Of a stretch of DNA of 41,072 nucleotides, positions 32,236 through 41,072 are shown in pieces; the stretch's first letter is position 1, and the number at the start of each line of letters is the position of its first letter. Position numbers and translations under genes: made by a program. The stretch spans positions 1 through 41,072 of the forward strand of contig JAMYHX010000394.1 of the NCBI GenBank assembly GCA_025529335.1, read 5' to 3'. Source of the stretch: Rhizopus sp. PT2906. Its lineage: Eukaryota; Mucoromycota; Mucoromycetes; Mucorales; Rhizopodaceae. The notes beneath the pieces were generated by a model. It did no database searches and was not told the DNA's origin. It saw only the letters and a program-made list of their open reading frames with translations.

Positions 32236-33521
32236 ATGAGTATGCAATTTCTTTACGAAGATGGACAAGGACATGTTGTTGATGAGCACGGAGTTGAGCC
32301 GATGGATCTTGTTGTTGACGAAGAGCTATTCTCTATCGAAACAATAGGCTCTCGTACTCAATTCCTAATGAATAAACATCCGGAAAGATATTCTAATCCT
32401 GTAATGCATCCAGTTTCAGACGATAAGAACAACGATGTTGATATGGAATTATTCAACAAGCGACGGTATACAGTTTACTCTGATGATGAGAAAACGAGAT
32501 TTTTTCACCTATTTTTTAGCAAATGCTTAAGTGCTTCTGCTGCCACGAGACAATTAGGCATTCATATTCGTGCAGCTCAGAGATGGGTCAAACGTTATTA
32601 TGAGGATCCTGAGAGCATTTTCGAAAAAAAGAAAAAGTTAGGTTGACGTCGTATTCTTGAGGAAGCGCATAAACAACCCATTTTAAATTATATTATGAGA
32701 ATCCTTCTGCTGTTTTAACTGAAGTGATAGAAAATTTATTGCAAAACTTTGTAGATCTTAATGTTTCTTGTAGTACAGTTTACAACTTCATGAAAACTCA
32801 GTGTAATCTTTCCATTAAGCAGACACAATTCCAACCAGTGGAAAGAAATAGCGAGGAAAAAATTCAGCAACGGTACGATTGGGTCCAAAAGTGGCAGCAA
32901 ACTGACATGGACTTTACAACAAATTGTGTCTTTCTGGATGAATCGGCCTTTCACATTAATTTGAAACGAGGTATGGCTTGGTCAAAGAAGGGAACTCCTG
33001 CAATAGTTACAGTACCTATGACTAGAGCGAAAGCAACATCTATTTTAGGTGCCATATCGGCCACTGGCTTAATTAATGTTAGTTTGAGAGTTCCAAAGCG
33101 TATCAAAAAGAAAAAGCTTGGACATGAGACTGACGTTTATAGCACAGGAACAGTGACAGGGCATTACTTGAGCTTTGTAAAGGCTACTCTTGATGAAATG
33201 GACAGATATCCAGAAATGAAGGGGCATTACCTTGTCATGGATAACACTCCTATCCACAGCTCAACCGATATAGGTAAGTATATCAATTTTCGGGGATACT
33301 GGTATGTGTATCTTCCTCCATATTCTCCTGAACTGAATCCAATCGAGCAGTTCTGGTCAGTCGTCAAGAGTAAAGTGAAACGAAATAAGTTTTTGGGAAA
33401 AGAATCACTCATGACAAGAATTAGCGAAGCATGTGATAGCTTATATTTAAGTGATTTCAAAGGGCTTGTTTCTCATTCTGTCAAATGCTTTGACAAGTGT
33501 CTCAACAAAGAGAGACTCTAA
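32236..33521 (+). pseudogene. Tc1/IS630-type DDE transposase with one stop and one frameshift
   Basis: Nearly full-length transposase, two breaks only. Part one (32236-32645) has an acidic leader and a helix-turn-helix (ASAATRQLGIHIRAAQRWVK), then a TGA at about 32643 where Gly-Arg would be expected (CGA to TGA). The frame reads on for some 20 codons and then shifts near 32690-32697. Part two continues to TAA at 33521 with the full DDE_3 catalytic region: VFLDESAFHIN (first Asp), YLVMDNTPIHSS (second Asp) and YLPPYSPELNPIEQFW (Glu). There are 34 residues between the second Asp and the Glu (DD34E). The few breaks suggest recent inactivation, or assembly error. Terminal repeats were sought by eye on both sides and not found with certainty. 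Confidence 0.85.
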
Positions 33522-33548
33522 AGTATCCAATGCAAAAAAGGGGGGATT

Positions 33549-33610
33549 TGTTAAGCACTTTGTTAGGTACTTTTTGTTAAGCACTTTGTTAGGCACTTTG
33601 TTAAGCACTT
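33549..33610. repeat. Five tandem 12-bp units, TTTGTTARGCAC type
   Basis: Alternating TTTGTTAAGCAC and TTTGTTAGGCAC (one GGTAC variant, one unit with two extra T). They begin 25 bp after the transposase stop and may be subterminal binding sites or the start of the LTR-like segment. Confidence 0.75.
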
Positions 33611-33947
33611 GGAAGGAGAGGCAACGACGTCATTGTGGTGGAGTAAATTCAGTGTGAATCAAGCCCCTCTCTTTTTATATTATTCTTTTTGATGGCGGCA
33701 AAGGCGAGTAAAACAAAACTTGTTGTTATTTTACACCTGTTGTGTTTACATAGATCACACATCTCTTAATTCTCTATTTATTCATTCTCAGCTAATAGAC
33801 GACGTCAGACATTTACAGTCGTCACCTCTCATATATATTCGGGTCGTACCCTCATTTATTAGTTCTTCTCTCAACTTTGAATAAAGAATAGTAATTGTTA
33901 GCTACTGGCTCCTACTGTTCTTATACGCAAATACCAGAAATATAACA
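33549..33947. mobile_element. Candidate solo LTR
   Basis: A 399-bp segment that starts TGTTA and ends TAACA (5-bp inverted ends with TG...CA), holds a TATATAT element near 33830 and an AATAAA signal near 33883, as LTRs do. No matching target-site duplication is seen (GGATT versus ACACC) and no partner LTR, primer-binding site or reverse transcriptase lies in the window. It could instead be the promoter of the zinc-finger ORF that follows. Confidence 0.3.
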
Positions 33948-33954
33948 ACACCAA

Positions 33955-34452
33955 TGTTTTAAATGTCAAAAGACATACAGCACTCCACAATCCCTTCGAC
34001 AACACATGCAAAAGCACAATATACAATTGCCACATCGAATAACAGGAATCAGACGATATGATAATGATGAATATACCTATGTTAAGGCTACCAAATCACA
34101 CGATGACATTGAGGAGCGCTTTGGCTGCCCTGCATGCATCGCTCATTTTATGGAAATTGACGAGTTGAAGACCCATTATTATGCTAACTATTTAGAAACC
34201 TTACCAGAACAATCACAGACGGCATCGCAGGAAGAGCCAACGATAGGGCAACAACAAAGCTACAACAACCAAGACCAGCCTAACAAACATCGCTTAAGCA
34301 ATGTCCTTGAAACTGAGTTGTTGGATCCATTATGCCTATCGTTTCCGCCTCTTGATCACGATGACCATTTGTTGGTACAAAGCTTCGATGCAACAATGGC
34401 GTTTCATAAGCTGCAGCTTTTATTATGTCAACACAAATGGAAGCCCTCCTAA
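33955..34452 (+). pseudogene. C2H2 zinc-finger ORF fragment
   Basis: The frame includes a canonical C2H2 finger at 33955-34017 (CFKCQ...TYSTPQSLRQHMQKH, spacing C-x2-C-x12-H-x3-H) that begins upstream of the first ATG (34006), just after a TAA at 33943-33945. A second, imperfect finger follows (CPACIAHFMEIDELKTHYYAN, last His missing), then a Gln-rich stretch and a tail ending KWKPS. Since the ATG lies inside the first finger, the start is missing; either an upstream exon exists or the gene is broken. A neighbouring frame stays open past the stop to 34579, which hints at a frameshift. Likely a transposon-associated or decayed regulatory gene. Confidence 0.45.
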
Positions 34453-34861
34453 CACAGTGCTCTCGTGGACCATTCGCTGGCCAACTATATGTAGAATTCT
34501 ATATGAACTCGATTACCTCTATCACGCTAAGCTTCCGCCTACTCCGCCCATTCACCTCGGGCAAAGACTCTTAGAATAGCTCTCCTCTCCTTCTTCTCAC
34601 TAGTGTAGCTTACACTTGATCCCATTCACTCCTTCCAAAACATTTTTACCCTTGATTCCGAAAGGTTTTTTTAGTCACCACTATCCTTCCTTACTGAGCT
34701 GCCTCGGGCGGGAAAGATGTAATATTACAATCGTGCGCCCATTAGAGGTTTTAATTATTTATAAGTAAAAATCTGTTTAAACGTACATTGAATTTAACAC
34801 CAGAATCGACAAGAGATTTTGTTTTTTTTCTTTTACACAAATAAAAATATAAGAATCACCA

Positions 34862-34904
34862 GCCCTCTGACTGCCTGTGATAAAACAGGCGGTCAGAATA
34901 GGGC
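34862..34904. repeat. Long hairpin, 12-bp stem plus 5-bp outer stem
   Basis: Left arm GCCCT-CTGACTGCCTGT, loop GATAAA, right arm ACAGGCGGTCAG, bulge AAT, then AGGGC. There is one T-G pair in the inner stem. CTAG followed by T occurs 15 bp downstream (34920-34924). Confidence 0.8.
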
Positions 34905-34991
34905 GTTAAGACATTCTACCTAGTTCTTAACCTGGTTTGACACTCAAACAAGCCCATGAAAAAATAGCCTGCGAGTAACACGCAAGTTGTA

Positions 34992-35017
34992 GGGTAATCG
35001 CCGCACAGAGATTACCC
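34992..35017. repeat. Perfect inverted repeat, 8-bp arms
   Basis: GGGTAATC, 10-nt spacer, GATTACCC. Confidence 0.75.
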
Positions 35018-35271
35018 GGTCCAAAGAACTCTCGATTCGCTCGCCTTTTGCTCAGACTACTCTTCTCCGATTGTAAATATCAACTTGTGGTTCAAATCAA
35101 ATTTTTTCATTTTTTTGGCGGGAAACTAAAGTCAACACATTCAATGACCGAGAATAGAGGCTAAAAAGTTATTATTATCGAGGAAAAGCTATAATGACAG
35201 AGAGAAAGGGAGTATTTTATTAGAGGTATATACTTATTGACATTCATCCAAGAAGGGGCGGAAAAGAAAAT

Positions 35272-38200
35272 CTAAATGGCCCAGCTGGTGATAACATCTA
35301 ATTCATCATCGTCAATAAACGGTTGATCAACAGACTTGATCATCGTTTCGCCACATAAAATACATTCACTTGCCACAATGTCATCCAATTCTTCACGCAA
35401 TTGATCAATTTTTCCCATAACCAAGTCATGTTCTTGTTTATTTTCTGCTATGGCTGCATCCGTCGAGAATATCACATTTTTCGCAGTGTTCATCAATTTT
35501 GCTGTAGGACCCACGGGTGATTGGTTGACCGGGTTGGTTTCTTTAGCCATGTAGTCTTGAATCGCTTTCAAACGCTTGATATGTCTCGCAGGTAGAATTT
35601 TATACATCTATACAAGGTTAGGCATCATTCGCCCAATAATTTATGCAACATGTATACCTTGTCTGTTAGACAGTCAGCGTGAAAACCATGCTGGCAGGGA
35701 AATATGTAGAACGCACGATTGAATAAAGGAGAGTTGCAGAGATAGCATCTTTCTACTGGATTAACAAGGGCAAATCTGTTTACAAATAAGTATACTATAC
35801 AACCATACATGTTCATCTTACCTGCTTCTAAGCTCTCGGATATCCAAACGAATACTTTCGCCCGTTTTAGTCGCCTCTTCCATTTCTGCCTTAATATCAT
35901 CGATCGTGTCATTGTATTTTTCTAACGCTTCACATATTTCTTGCTATATAAAAACAGTTACTATGCTAAACAGAACAATATGCAAGCCTACCTTGAAATC
36001 ATCAATTAACACAAAATCAGGAAAGAAAGGAAGGATGTCTTCAATCTTTAACAAGTTGCTTTGCTTTAAAAACTCAAGGGCTCCTTTTGTATCTTTATTC
36101 TCCTGGATAACATGTTTGGCAATGCTTAACCAGAGCTTTTTACGCAACATCTCGTCATCATCTGGTTTATCGGCATTAATTCGTGCAAGCTCTAGGTCAT
36201 TGTTCTATAAAACTATCTTTAATATCATCCAGGTCAAAGAAGGACTGAAACTTACCTTGAGAGCCAAGTTGACAGCTTCTTCATATAATCCCATTTGACT
36301 ATAAATATGTACACAGCTTTGAGTTCTACCATTTTGTGTACATAGTCTTAACGCATAATCCAAGTCATAATGCATTTCAAATCCCTAATAATAAAAAATG
36401 TCAGTCTCATAAATAGGTATGCTTTGCATTTACCTCATTTTTCAAAAAGGCTAATAAAGCTGTCTCATCGGATGTCTTTTGGGTAGCATAAAGAGTGAGC
36501 AAGAAGTTGTGAATGGCTGGATCAGTGTTATTCAAAGTAGTGACAACATGCGATAAATATCGAGTTGCTTGATTCTAATGTTTTTCATTCAGTAAATAAA
36601 AGCCATCCCCCTACTTTTGATACCCCTTACCTGCGCATATTTTTCAGATGCTTTCTTATGATCATATCTCAACAAGGCTGGTATCAATTGCCTTGGATTC
36701 AGATTGTTTTGTCGCATCCACACATTCACAGTTTCATATGGCTCGTTTTCCATCAAGACTGGTGAAAATTTATAAAACACATCTGGGTCAGCCTATAAAG
36801 CGCAAAGTCATTTTACATATCATCTTTCGCCATATATGCCTTTTATACCTCCTTACTCAAGACCTCCAAGGCCTTTGTCCAATTCTTTTCAGTAATCCAA
36901 TAACTGATGACCTTTTCATAGTCGCCAATAAGAGATGCGAAAAACAAGTATTCATTCGTACGGTTTTGACTGGCCATCAAGTGGTACGTAGTGGGTCTGT
37001 GTAGGTATCCATTATAGGTCTCTAAAAAGTTTTTAAACTCGTCTCGTATCTCTTCTAACTGATCAAGAAAGTATTCTGCACTCGGCTCAGGGTTGCTTGT
37101 ATCATTGGATGGTGGCGCACAATGAGCTGATGAGGCAAAGTCTTCAAGGTCATTCAGTTTAGATAAATAGAGATCGACTAGCCATGTAGCAATCATTGTC
37201 TTTTGTGTTTGATCCTACAAAGCAAATGCTTAATAAAGGTAAACTTTGTATACTTTATGACATACACTTTTACGTAGCCTGGTTAGCTTGTTCATCAGGT
37301 ATACTCGCAAAGCATCCACTTCGTCTTTTTCAACAAACATGAGAGCGACTTCTTCAAAGGGCACTGTACTATTTGCAAATGTCTCAGCACTCATCTTGTA
37401 TCGTCTCTGTCCAAAGTAATCCCTCGCTTGAGCCGTAAATACTTTGTCCTTTTGTGCTGGATCTTTACAGTATCGCAGGGCAGAATTGTATTTCTTTTTC
37501 TCCAAGTATAGTTTCCACACATCTCTTTCTTCGTTATTGATGGTGAGTTCGTACATGGCCAGTGTCGTATAGATCCAAAAGGTCTTTTTAATATCATCGA
37601 CTGTCATACCCACAACGCGCTCTCCATGCGCCTACATGATGTAAGTTTAATTGAACTCATTCATTTCATCGCCAAACTTACAACAGGTATCATTTCCTCA
37701 TACACGATCTGATCATTCAACTGACAGATGGCTCTAACTCGGTCCTTGTAGAGTAGTATAAAATGAAATTCGGTCAACGCCACTGAGATTGGAATGTCGA
37801 CAACAGGCTTCCTAAATTCATCATCAGAGGGTGTAGCTGGATACCTAAACAATTGTATTTAAACCAATCCTTATTCCTTTTTTCTGATTTCACGACTTAC
37901 TGAAGCAACTGTACATCATCTATGACACTATCACCTTTATTTTGTGATCCAAACACGAGGGACCCATGATAGATACCTGGCCCTGTCAACCAAGCAAATG
38001 CCTCTGCGATGCCTTGTTGCTGCAATTCATGATACCGACTGAAGAAATGGAGCTCACTATGCGGTAGATCGCCAGGCAATTCCTGAAACCCAGGGTTGAC
38101 ATCATACTTTGCAAACAGATTTTCAAATATAGCGCGTTCTCCACGATCTTCAATGATATCGCTATTACTGCTCAAGGGTAATCCATTACTGCTACTGCTA

Positions 38201-39123
38201 CTGCTACTCGTGTTGGGGCCGACAAATCCAATAAACTGGTATATTCTGGTAGACGTCGTTGCCATCACAAAGTATTTTCTATTGTTCACTGGGAACTGTT
38301 CAAAGTAGAGGCCGGTGATGGGCATCGTCGATTCATGGATCGAGTAGACTTGTTTAAAATACTTTTCTTCCTTTTTAAAGTATTCGTCTGTTGGTTCTAT
38401 ACATGTCTCGTAGATCAATCCGTTTTTGGTTCCAATTAATATCTCTCGTGTCGAAGGGTCTGTCAAGGTTGCTTGTTTGTTCCATGCAATCGACGTGATG
38501 GTGACACCCTGGGTTCTGTTATCACTTTCCTCTCTCCTTTTGTACGTTTCATATTGTCTTACCTTAAATTTGGGCAATGGTTTTGTTCTACGCCATTTTT
38601 CATAAAAGTAGTAGTTTTCTCCATGATCAGTTGTGATAATAAGGTGTCTTCCTGTTGGATCGAAGAATATCTTGGTTATTTTCCCATCACTTTGTTTACG
38701 TGTAATTTCAATTTCTAGTCATATTTAGATCAATAGCTTCTTATATATATTATTAATATTACCTTCTACTTCAAGTGGATTATCCAAATCAACTCGTAAC
38801 AAACGAGACGACTCAAGTGCGACAATAAGGATATTGTTTGAAACTGCCATGTCAATGAGTTTTGCTGGCATTTGAAACTGAACATAGTCTAAAGCGAATA
38901 TCGGTTCCTCTATTTGGCCAAAGCCTGTTGATACATATCCTGTTTCAAGCTGTAGCTTAGAGTGTTAAGGTGTATGGACCAAGTATTTAAAAGGTTACAT
39001 TACTCTGACGCTTTCGATTCCATCAAAGCCATTAGGTAACAAGAAGGCATCAGCACCAAACTGTAAAGTGGGTGTGCCATGCACGGCTTCTGAGGATTCC
39101 ATATAGTCATCCAAGAGAGACAT
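35272..39123 (-). CDS. VPS18: VPS18 (Pep3), HOPS/CORVET core subunit
   Basis: Class C Vps tethering subunit for endosome and vacuole fusion. About a dozen or more short exons, starting at ATG 39123 (MSLLDDYMESSEAVHGTP) and ending ITSWAI at TAG 35272. The N-terminal half is the Pep3 beta-propeller (FALDYVQFQMP, ILIGTKNGLIYET, FAWLTGPGIYHGSL). The middle is alpha-solenoid (DVWKLYLEKKKYNSALRYCK, then FEEVALMFVEK). The C-terminus is a RING-type zinc motif (CYLCNSPLFNRAFYIFPCQH followed by GFHADC, then CILCGE), typical of Vps18. A Ser run (about six residues, a CTG/ACT triplet repeat at 38189-38212) interrupts the propeller. One 54-nt intron (38509-38562) is stop-free and in phase. Confidence 0.94.
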
Positions 39124-39291
39124 TGTTTATAAGAAGAAAGAAAAAAGAAAAAAAAAAAAAAAAACGAATACAAAAATAGGCACAGTTGGTCATTGCTAAG
39201 AAAGGAAAGTATTGGGTGATACATGGGCATTACTTTAAGCAGCAAATTAAAAGGCATCATTTTCAAAAGAATACACCGTTTATTATTGTCT

Positions 39292-40188
39292 TTAATCAGT
39301 ACCAAAATACCTACATATAAATATAGGTTATGATACATGTGTATTCAATAATTATATAGATCATACCTGCATCCAAAGTCGCCACAGCCAGGGACAATGT
39401 ATTTATCAGGATTAAGGCCTTCATCCAATTCTCCAATGACAATTTTCACCTTGGGGTATTTAGCAATAAAATTATCGATACCTTCAGGTGAACCGATCAA
39501 GTTCAAAAAGATGATGCGCTCTTCCTTTACATTGTTATCTAATAGCACTTGTACTGCCTGCATTGCTGATCCTCCCGTCGCTTAATAAAGATATCCATTG
39601 TTAGTCAGGGTTGCATCATTGTTGACTATATGTATATTTTTACCCAGCATTGGATCTAATAAGAGAACATAACGAGAAGCAATATCCTTAGGAAGCTTTG
39701 AATAGTATAACTGAAGTAATCTAAGTAATGCATATAACAAGTTGATTTGTAAGCATTTCCTTACCTTGGGCTGATGTGTTTCTTCATCACGTTGGATCAA
39801 GATCTTACCGATTCTAACACTTCTACAACATTCTCTCAAACCTTGTTCCATTGCTTCACCAGCACGCATGATGGACACGCCACAGATACGTCCTTCAAAG
39901 GCAATACCCTTATATTCGTTTCCAGTGGGAGTCTTGACTGCTTTGTCGACCACAGGTAAATGGTTTAATCCTATTTATATCATTAATATCACATCATAGT
40001 TATTCAAAATTTTCTCTTTTAATAACCTTCTTCGACAAGAAGACGAATAATACGATCAGCATAGAAAATGAAATCAGCTCGAGGAGTGTTCTTGTCACGA
40101 ATAATAGTCATTAACCCCTTGAGCTGTGAGGTTTGTGGAAGAAGCTTCACTTGTTCAGGTAATTTGTAATTCTGCAATTTGTTTGCCA
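39292..40188 (-). CDS. FUR1: Uracil phosphoribosyltransferase (FUR1)
   Basis: Converts uracil and PRPP to UMP in pyrimidine salvage; loss gives 5-fluorouracil resistance in fungi. Five exons from ATG 40188 (MANKLQNYKLPEQVKLLPQT), about 215 aa. Seen: the N-terminal block LMTIIRDKNTPRADFIFYAD, GVSIMRAGEAMEQGLRECC, and the PRPP-binding loop LLLDPMLATGGSA, which spans an intron (near 39584-39645). The C-terminal uracil-site block reads PGCGDFGCRYFGTD. The last intron (acceptor TGTAG near 39313) splits Arg in this block, and the final exon encodes only YFGTD. In relatives the block is GDFGDRYFGT, so a Cys stands where Asp is usual. Confidence 0.94.
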
Positions 40189-40590
40189 TTTAAAAAAAAA
40201 ACAGTTTGTCGTAAAGGAGAAGAGGGGAGGGGGGATGGGACTCAAATGACCCGATTTTATATACTTTTTAGTGATTCAATTACCGCTTCAGTGGCGTTTT
40301 GCGGGTAAAATGTCACTTTGGAACAGATCATTTCAGCATAAGACAAAAGAGAGTGGAGATAATATCTTTACTTTTCAAATAATAAGCTGAATCACACACC
40401 AGAGAAGCTATGTGTTGTATTCTTAGCTGAGCATTACTCTTTCTTTTTCTCTTTACAAAATATTTATTATATTCAATGTAGAGAAAATGTATTTGTTAGG
40501 GAACTTAGTTCCCCGTAAACTACAGTCACACCAATCAATGTTCAAAAGTGCCCAAGACTGGGATTTTTGAATATAGAGTGTTGCTTTAAA
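40189..40590. other. Divergent intergenic region
   Basis: Upstream of FUR1 (minus) and the YbaK-like gene (plus). A G-rich run lies at 40222-40236. No gene seen. Confidence 0.5.
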
Positions 40591-41072
40591 ATGCTTGTCA
40601 AGGACCTTGCTCAAGATCAGCGAAATTTACTTCGAGTAAAAAAGGACTTAAATTATACTATTATTTTGAACTAAACCTGATTAAAACAGGACTTACAAAA
40701 AGATATCAGCTCGCTATATGAAACTCTTTCTGAAGAATATGTAACAAACTGGAAAGAAGAATGTCAAAAGGAGACATCTAAGGAATGCCCTAAAGTTGTT
40801 CAACACGTATAGTAAAGCCCACTTTTTTGTTAAAGTATTTAAATAATTGCTTATGCTTTTAAAAAAAAAAAATAGGTAAAAGAATCATTAAAGGCTTTAA
40901 ATATTCTTGATAAATGTCAAATTATCCCTGTGGAGCATGATTATTATGACTGGGAGCTTCAACAAAGAGCGTAAGATGGATAAAGGGGGGAGGACTTATG
41001 AAGCATCATATGATTTACATCTTTATAGATTTAGAGTCAATGCACCATCTAAAGAGCATATGTGTAAAAGTG
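40591..41072 (+). CDS. YbaK/EbsC-like protein with coiled-coil N-terminus, 5' part only
   Basis: Partial gene running off the right edge. Exons: 40591-40635, 40690-40806, 40876-40970, 41029 to the end, all GT-AG and phase compatible. The N-terminus is a likely coiled coil (LQKDISSLYETLSEE, then a Lys/Glu-rich stretch). After that comes IIPVEHDYYDWELQQRAF, then RVNAPSKEHMCKS, which resembles the beginning of the YbaK/aminoacyl-tRNA deacylase-like domain of eukaryotic proteins (YYDW...APS..H.CKS). A role in clearing mis-acylated tRNA is possible by family, not shown. The frame is open upstream to 40519, so an earlier exon or start cannot be excluded. Confidence 0.55.

Larger units (their letters stand above)
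34453..35271. other. Noncoding region with several hairpins
   Basis: No gene supported. It contains a strong long hairpin (34862-34904), a second perfect 8-bp one (34992-35017), a small TGCG/CGCA stem between them (about 34970-34985), and two GGCGGGAAA motifs on the plus strand (near 34708 and 35118). It is unlike the other AT-rich spacers. Confidence 0.5.

Noticed and set aside
33549..33610. 12-bp repeats as terminal inverted repeat of the 32236 transposon
   Set aside because: No matching inverted copy is present upstream of 32236; GCTTAGTACC near 32176 is only partly similar.
34719..34727. TAATATTAC, the geminivirus/CRESS-DNA origin nonamer, with GGGCG and CGCCC about 15 bp on either side
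   Set aside because: The stem is imperfect and interrupted, there is no Rep-like gene in the window, and an AT-rich 9-mer is expected by chance in 41 kb read on both strands.
1..41072. tRNA, rRNA, CRISPR arrays, bacterial-style operons
   Set aside because: No tRNA B-box (GGTTCGANTCC) with a matching cloverleaf, no rRNA core sequences and no regularly spaced repeats were seen; the genes are eukaryotic with spliceosomal introns.

Overview
This window is nuclear DNA of a fungus, most likely an early-diverging filamentous fungus of the Mucorales (Mucor, Parasitella or Rhizopus type). The pointers are AT-rich DNA, very short introns (45-67 nt where I placed both splice sites) with GTAAGT-like donors, compact housekeeping genes, a GH45 endoglucanase of Rhizopus/Mucor type, and Tc1/mariner-like DDE transposase debris. 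The genus call is inference; no marker gene is present.

Layout. 1-1.04 kb: right end of a decayed Tc1-like element. 1.56-10.2 kb: dense housekeeping block with WDR59/Mtc5 (SEACAT/GATOR2, nutrient signalling to TORC1), a SET-domain protein, Yos1 (ER-Golgi traffic) and dynactin p62. 10.8-16.8 kb: a PX-PB1 protein, a fungal-type transcription regulator without a zinc cluster, and a PlsB-type acyltransferase of the GNPAT/DHAPAT class that ends in a peroxisomal AKL signal. 17.8-23.4 kb: gene-sparse, with a tail-anchored protein, mitochondrial ribosomal protein mL45, two small predicted secreted repeat peptides and a small acidic protein ending in Cys-Ala-Cys. 25.8-26.6 kb: GH45 endoglucanase, with a 54-base T tract just upstream of its TATA box. 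26.9-28.8 kb: transposon relics. 28.8-30.3 kb: GSK3 kinase. 30.3-35.2 kb: accessory island with a broken DDE transposase, an LTR-like segment with 12-bp repeats, a broken C2H2 zinc-finger ORF and a hairpin-rich noncoding stretch. 35.3-40.2 kb: VPS18 (HOPS/CORVET) and uracil phosphoribosyltransferase. From 40.6 kb: 5' part of a YbaK/EbsC-like gene that runs off the end.

There is no operon logic, as expected for a eukaryote. WDR59, Yos1, dynactin p62, the PX protein and VPS18 all act in endomembrane traffic or lysosome/TORC1 biology, but I treat their proximity as coincidence. The best candidates for something undescribed are the Trp-Gly repeat peptide at 21.9 kb, which has a signal sequence, a dibasic site and then a 20% Trp peptide with a PPT tail, and a second, less certain gene of similar design at 19.5 kb (Pro-Pro-Leu repeats after Lys-Arg). 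They flank mL45 on opposite strands. Also notable are the peroxisomal GNPAT homologue, three in-frame stop-free introns of exactly 54 nt, a GC-AG intron, and the orphan hairpin region at 34.7-35.1 kb.

Exon coordinates were placed by eye from GT-AG sites and reading frame. For WDR59, mL45, Yos1 and GH45 the summed exons are an exact multiple of three.
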